64,000 nucleotides of DNA from the NCBI RefSeq assembly GCF_025231525.1, contig NZ_CP103057.1, positions 1,443,001 through 1,507,000 on the forward strand. The letters are read 5' to 3'. The notes beneath the pieces are model-generated. The model had not been told where the DNA came from. It did not search any database and worked only from the letters and a program-made list of their open reading frames with translations. Made by a program: the position numbers and the translations under genes. Below, piece by piece: positions 62,971 through 64,000 of the stretch (the first letter of the stretch is position 1; each line of letters begins with the position of its first letter). This DNA is from Sphingomonas endolithica. Lineage in GTDB: Bacteria; Pseudomonadota; Alphaproteobacteria; Sphingomonadales; Sphingomonadaceae.

Positions 62971-64000
62971 TCAAGCGGGCAGCAGGCCGAGCCGCACCCG
63001 CGACGACCATCGCCAGACCAGCATGATCGACACCGCAAGCAGCCCGGCGGCGAGCCCGAGCCAGATGCCCACCCCCTGCCAGTGCAGTCCGAAGCCAAGC
63101 AGGATCGATGTGCCAAAGCCAATCACCCAATAGCCGAACAACGCTATCAGCATCGGCACGCGCGTATCCTGCAGCCCGCGCAGCACGCCTGCCGCCACCG
63201 CCTGCGCGCCGTCGACCAGCTGGAACAAGGCGGCGATCGCGAGGTACTGGACTGCCAGGCCGACGACGATCGCGTTTGCGGGCGCATCGACGTCGATATA
63301 GGCGCCGACGAACAATCGCGGCATGGCCCAGATCAGGCTCGCGGTCAGCACCATGAAGCCGATGCCGACAGTGAGTGCCACCCGCCCTGCCCGTGCGATC
63401 CAGCCATGATCGCTCGCGCCGTACGCCATGCCGACGCGGATCGTCGCCGCCTGCGAGATGCCGAACGGCACCTGGAAGGCAACGGCCGCGATGTTGAGCG
63501 CGACCGCATGCGCCGCGACCTCGTTGACGCCGATCAGCCCCATCAGCAGCGCCGCACCGCCAAACAGCGCACCTTCGAACACCCAGGTCAGCATGATCGG
63601 TATGCCCAACCGGACGATCTGGCGGAAACGCGGCCATTCGGTACGCCACCAGCGGCCGAACAGGCGAAAGCGCCGCAAGCGGCGGTCGCGCGTCAGGATG
63701 ACGTAATAGGCCAGCATCATCGCCGTCATGCTGGCGACGCTCGCCCAGGCCGATCCCTCCAGCCCGAGCGCCGGGAAGCCGGCATTGCCGAACACCAGCA
63801 GCCAATTGCCGAGGACACCGATGCCCAGCGCGATCGCGCTGACGCCGAGTGCCCAGTTCGGCCGGCCAAGGGCGGCGGCGGCGGTGCGCATCACCCCGGC
63901 GGCGACGCCCGGCACGAGCGCGATCAACAGGATGTCGAGAAAGCGTCCCGATCGGCGCGACACTTCGGGATCCTGCCCGACGAGCAGCAGCAATGTCTCG
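62971..64000 (-). CDS. MATE family efflux transporter, 5' end outside window
   Basis: The visible 343 residues are the C-terminal three quarters of a NorM-like MATE transporter. They have about nine helices, the repeat-2 start RLGIPIMLTWVFEGALFGGA and the GVNEVAAHAVALNIAAVAFQ segment typical of the family. It exports cationic drugs or metabolites in exchange for Na+ or H+. The gene is cut by the window edge, not by a mutation; the true start lies beyond 64000. Confidence 0.9.
   Translation of the reverse strand, partial: ETLLLLVGQDPEVSRRSGRFLDILLIALVPGVAAGVMRTAAAALGRPNWALGVSAIALGIGVLGNWLLVFGNAGFPALGLEGSAWASVASMTAMMLAYYVILTRDRRLRRFRLFGRWWRTEWPRFRQIVRLGIPIMLTWVFEGALFGGAALLMGLIGVNEVAAHAVALNIAAVAFQVPFGISQAATIRVGMAYGASDHGWIARAGRVALTVGIGFMVLTASLIWAMPRLFVGAYIDVDAPANAIVVGLAVQYLAIAALFQLVDGAQAVAAGVLRGLQDTRVPMLIALFGYWVIGFGTSILLGFGLHWQGVGIWLGLAAGLLAVSIMLVWRWSSRVRLGLLPA

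Noticed and set aside
62971..64000. Truncated MATE gene as a pseudogene
   Set aside because: The reading frame is intact up to the window edge; the missing part is simply outside the window.

Overview
The window reads as chromosome of a high-GC alphaproteobacterium, most probably a Sphingomonas or close relative in the Sphingomonadales. The basis is the high GC content, the combination of a DUF1013/TrcR-type regulator, DUF1192, DUF1289, a SapC-family protein, an RNase E with an acidic insertion in its S1 domain, XrtA/PEP-CTERM regulators, and many short GC-rich intergenic palindromes. About 62 protein-coding genes are supported. I see no rRNA, tRNA, insertion sequence, prophage or CRISPR array, and no clear horizontally acquired island. 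Most genes are housekeeping or envelope functions with ordinary codon use.

Layout. 0.1-10.5 kb: exported alpha/beta hydrolase, SapC protein and FAD-linked oxidase, small secreted protein, DEAD-box helicase with DUF1289, GST, Tat-exported dienelactone hydrolase, MBL hydrolase, GIY-YIG protein and TrcR. 10.6-16.5 kb: glycosyltransferase and LpxH-like phosphatase, quinone oxidoreductase, DUF1192, ClpA. 17-24.7 kb: DISM-type diguanylate cyclase, acyl-CoA ligase, L,D-transpeptidase, aldehyde dehydrogenase, xseB-ispA. 24.8-30.2 kb: coaD, periplasmic PPIase, then a queuosine operon (queA, EF-hand protein, tgt, small membrane protein) and a SleB-like hydrolase. 30.3-36.4 kb: two divergent lipoproteins, AmiC-type amidase and RNase E. 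36.6-42 kb: CinA/PncC, a DUF4952-like secreted protein, M48-TPR protease, DsbA-like protein and a two-gene ABC exporter. 42-49 kb: glpX, the HAD-dapD-glutaminyl cyclase operon, a luciferase-like monooxygenase, a PhoPQ-like two-component system and PepSY protein. 49-60 kb: Uup-type ABC-F, DUF815 ATPase, then a run of XrtA/PEP-CTERM genes (TPR protein, PrsR, PrsK, TIGR03013-type sugar transferase) opposite a mannose-1-phosphate guanylyltransferase. 60-64 kb: Uma2 protein, groESL with a CIRCE operator, and the 3' part of a MATE transporter that runs off the window.

How genes work together. Tight spacing or stop/start overlaps support several operons: xseB-ispA; queA-EF-hand-tgt-small TM; M48 protease-dsbA-like; HAD-dapD-QC; response regulator-kinase; sugar transferase-prsK-prsR-TPR; LpxH-like-GT; groES-groEL. 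The prs group with manC suggests control and assembly of an exopolysaccharide coupled to PEP-CTERM protein sorting, but the exosortase and most polymer genes are not in this window.

The most unusual non-coding content is the set of intergenic palindromes (at least seven sequence types, about 19 copies), some inside operons. Nothing here can be called a new system with confidence. The best candidates for follow-up are the prs locus, the secreted DUF4952-like/M48/DsbA-like group with its duplicated signal-peptide DNA, and the EF-hand gene inside the queuosine operon.
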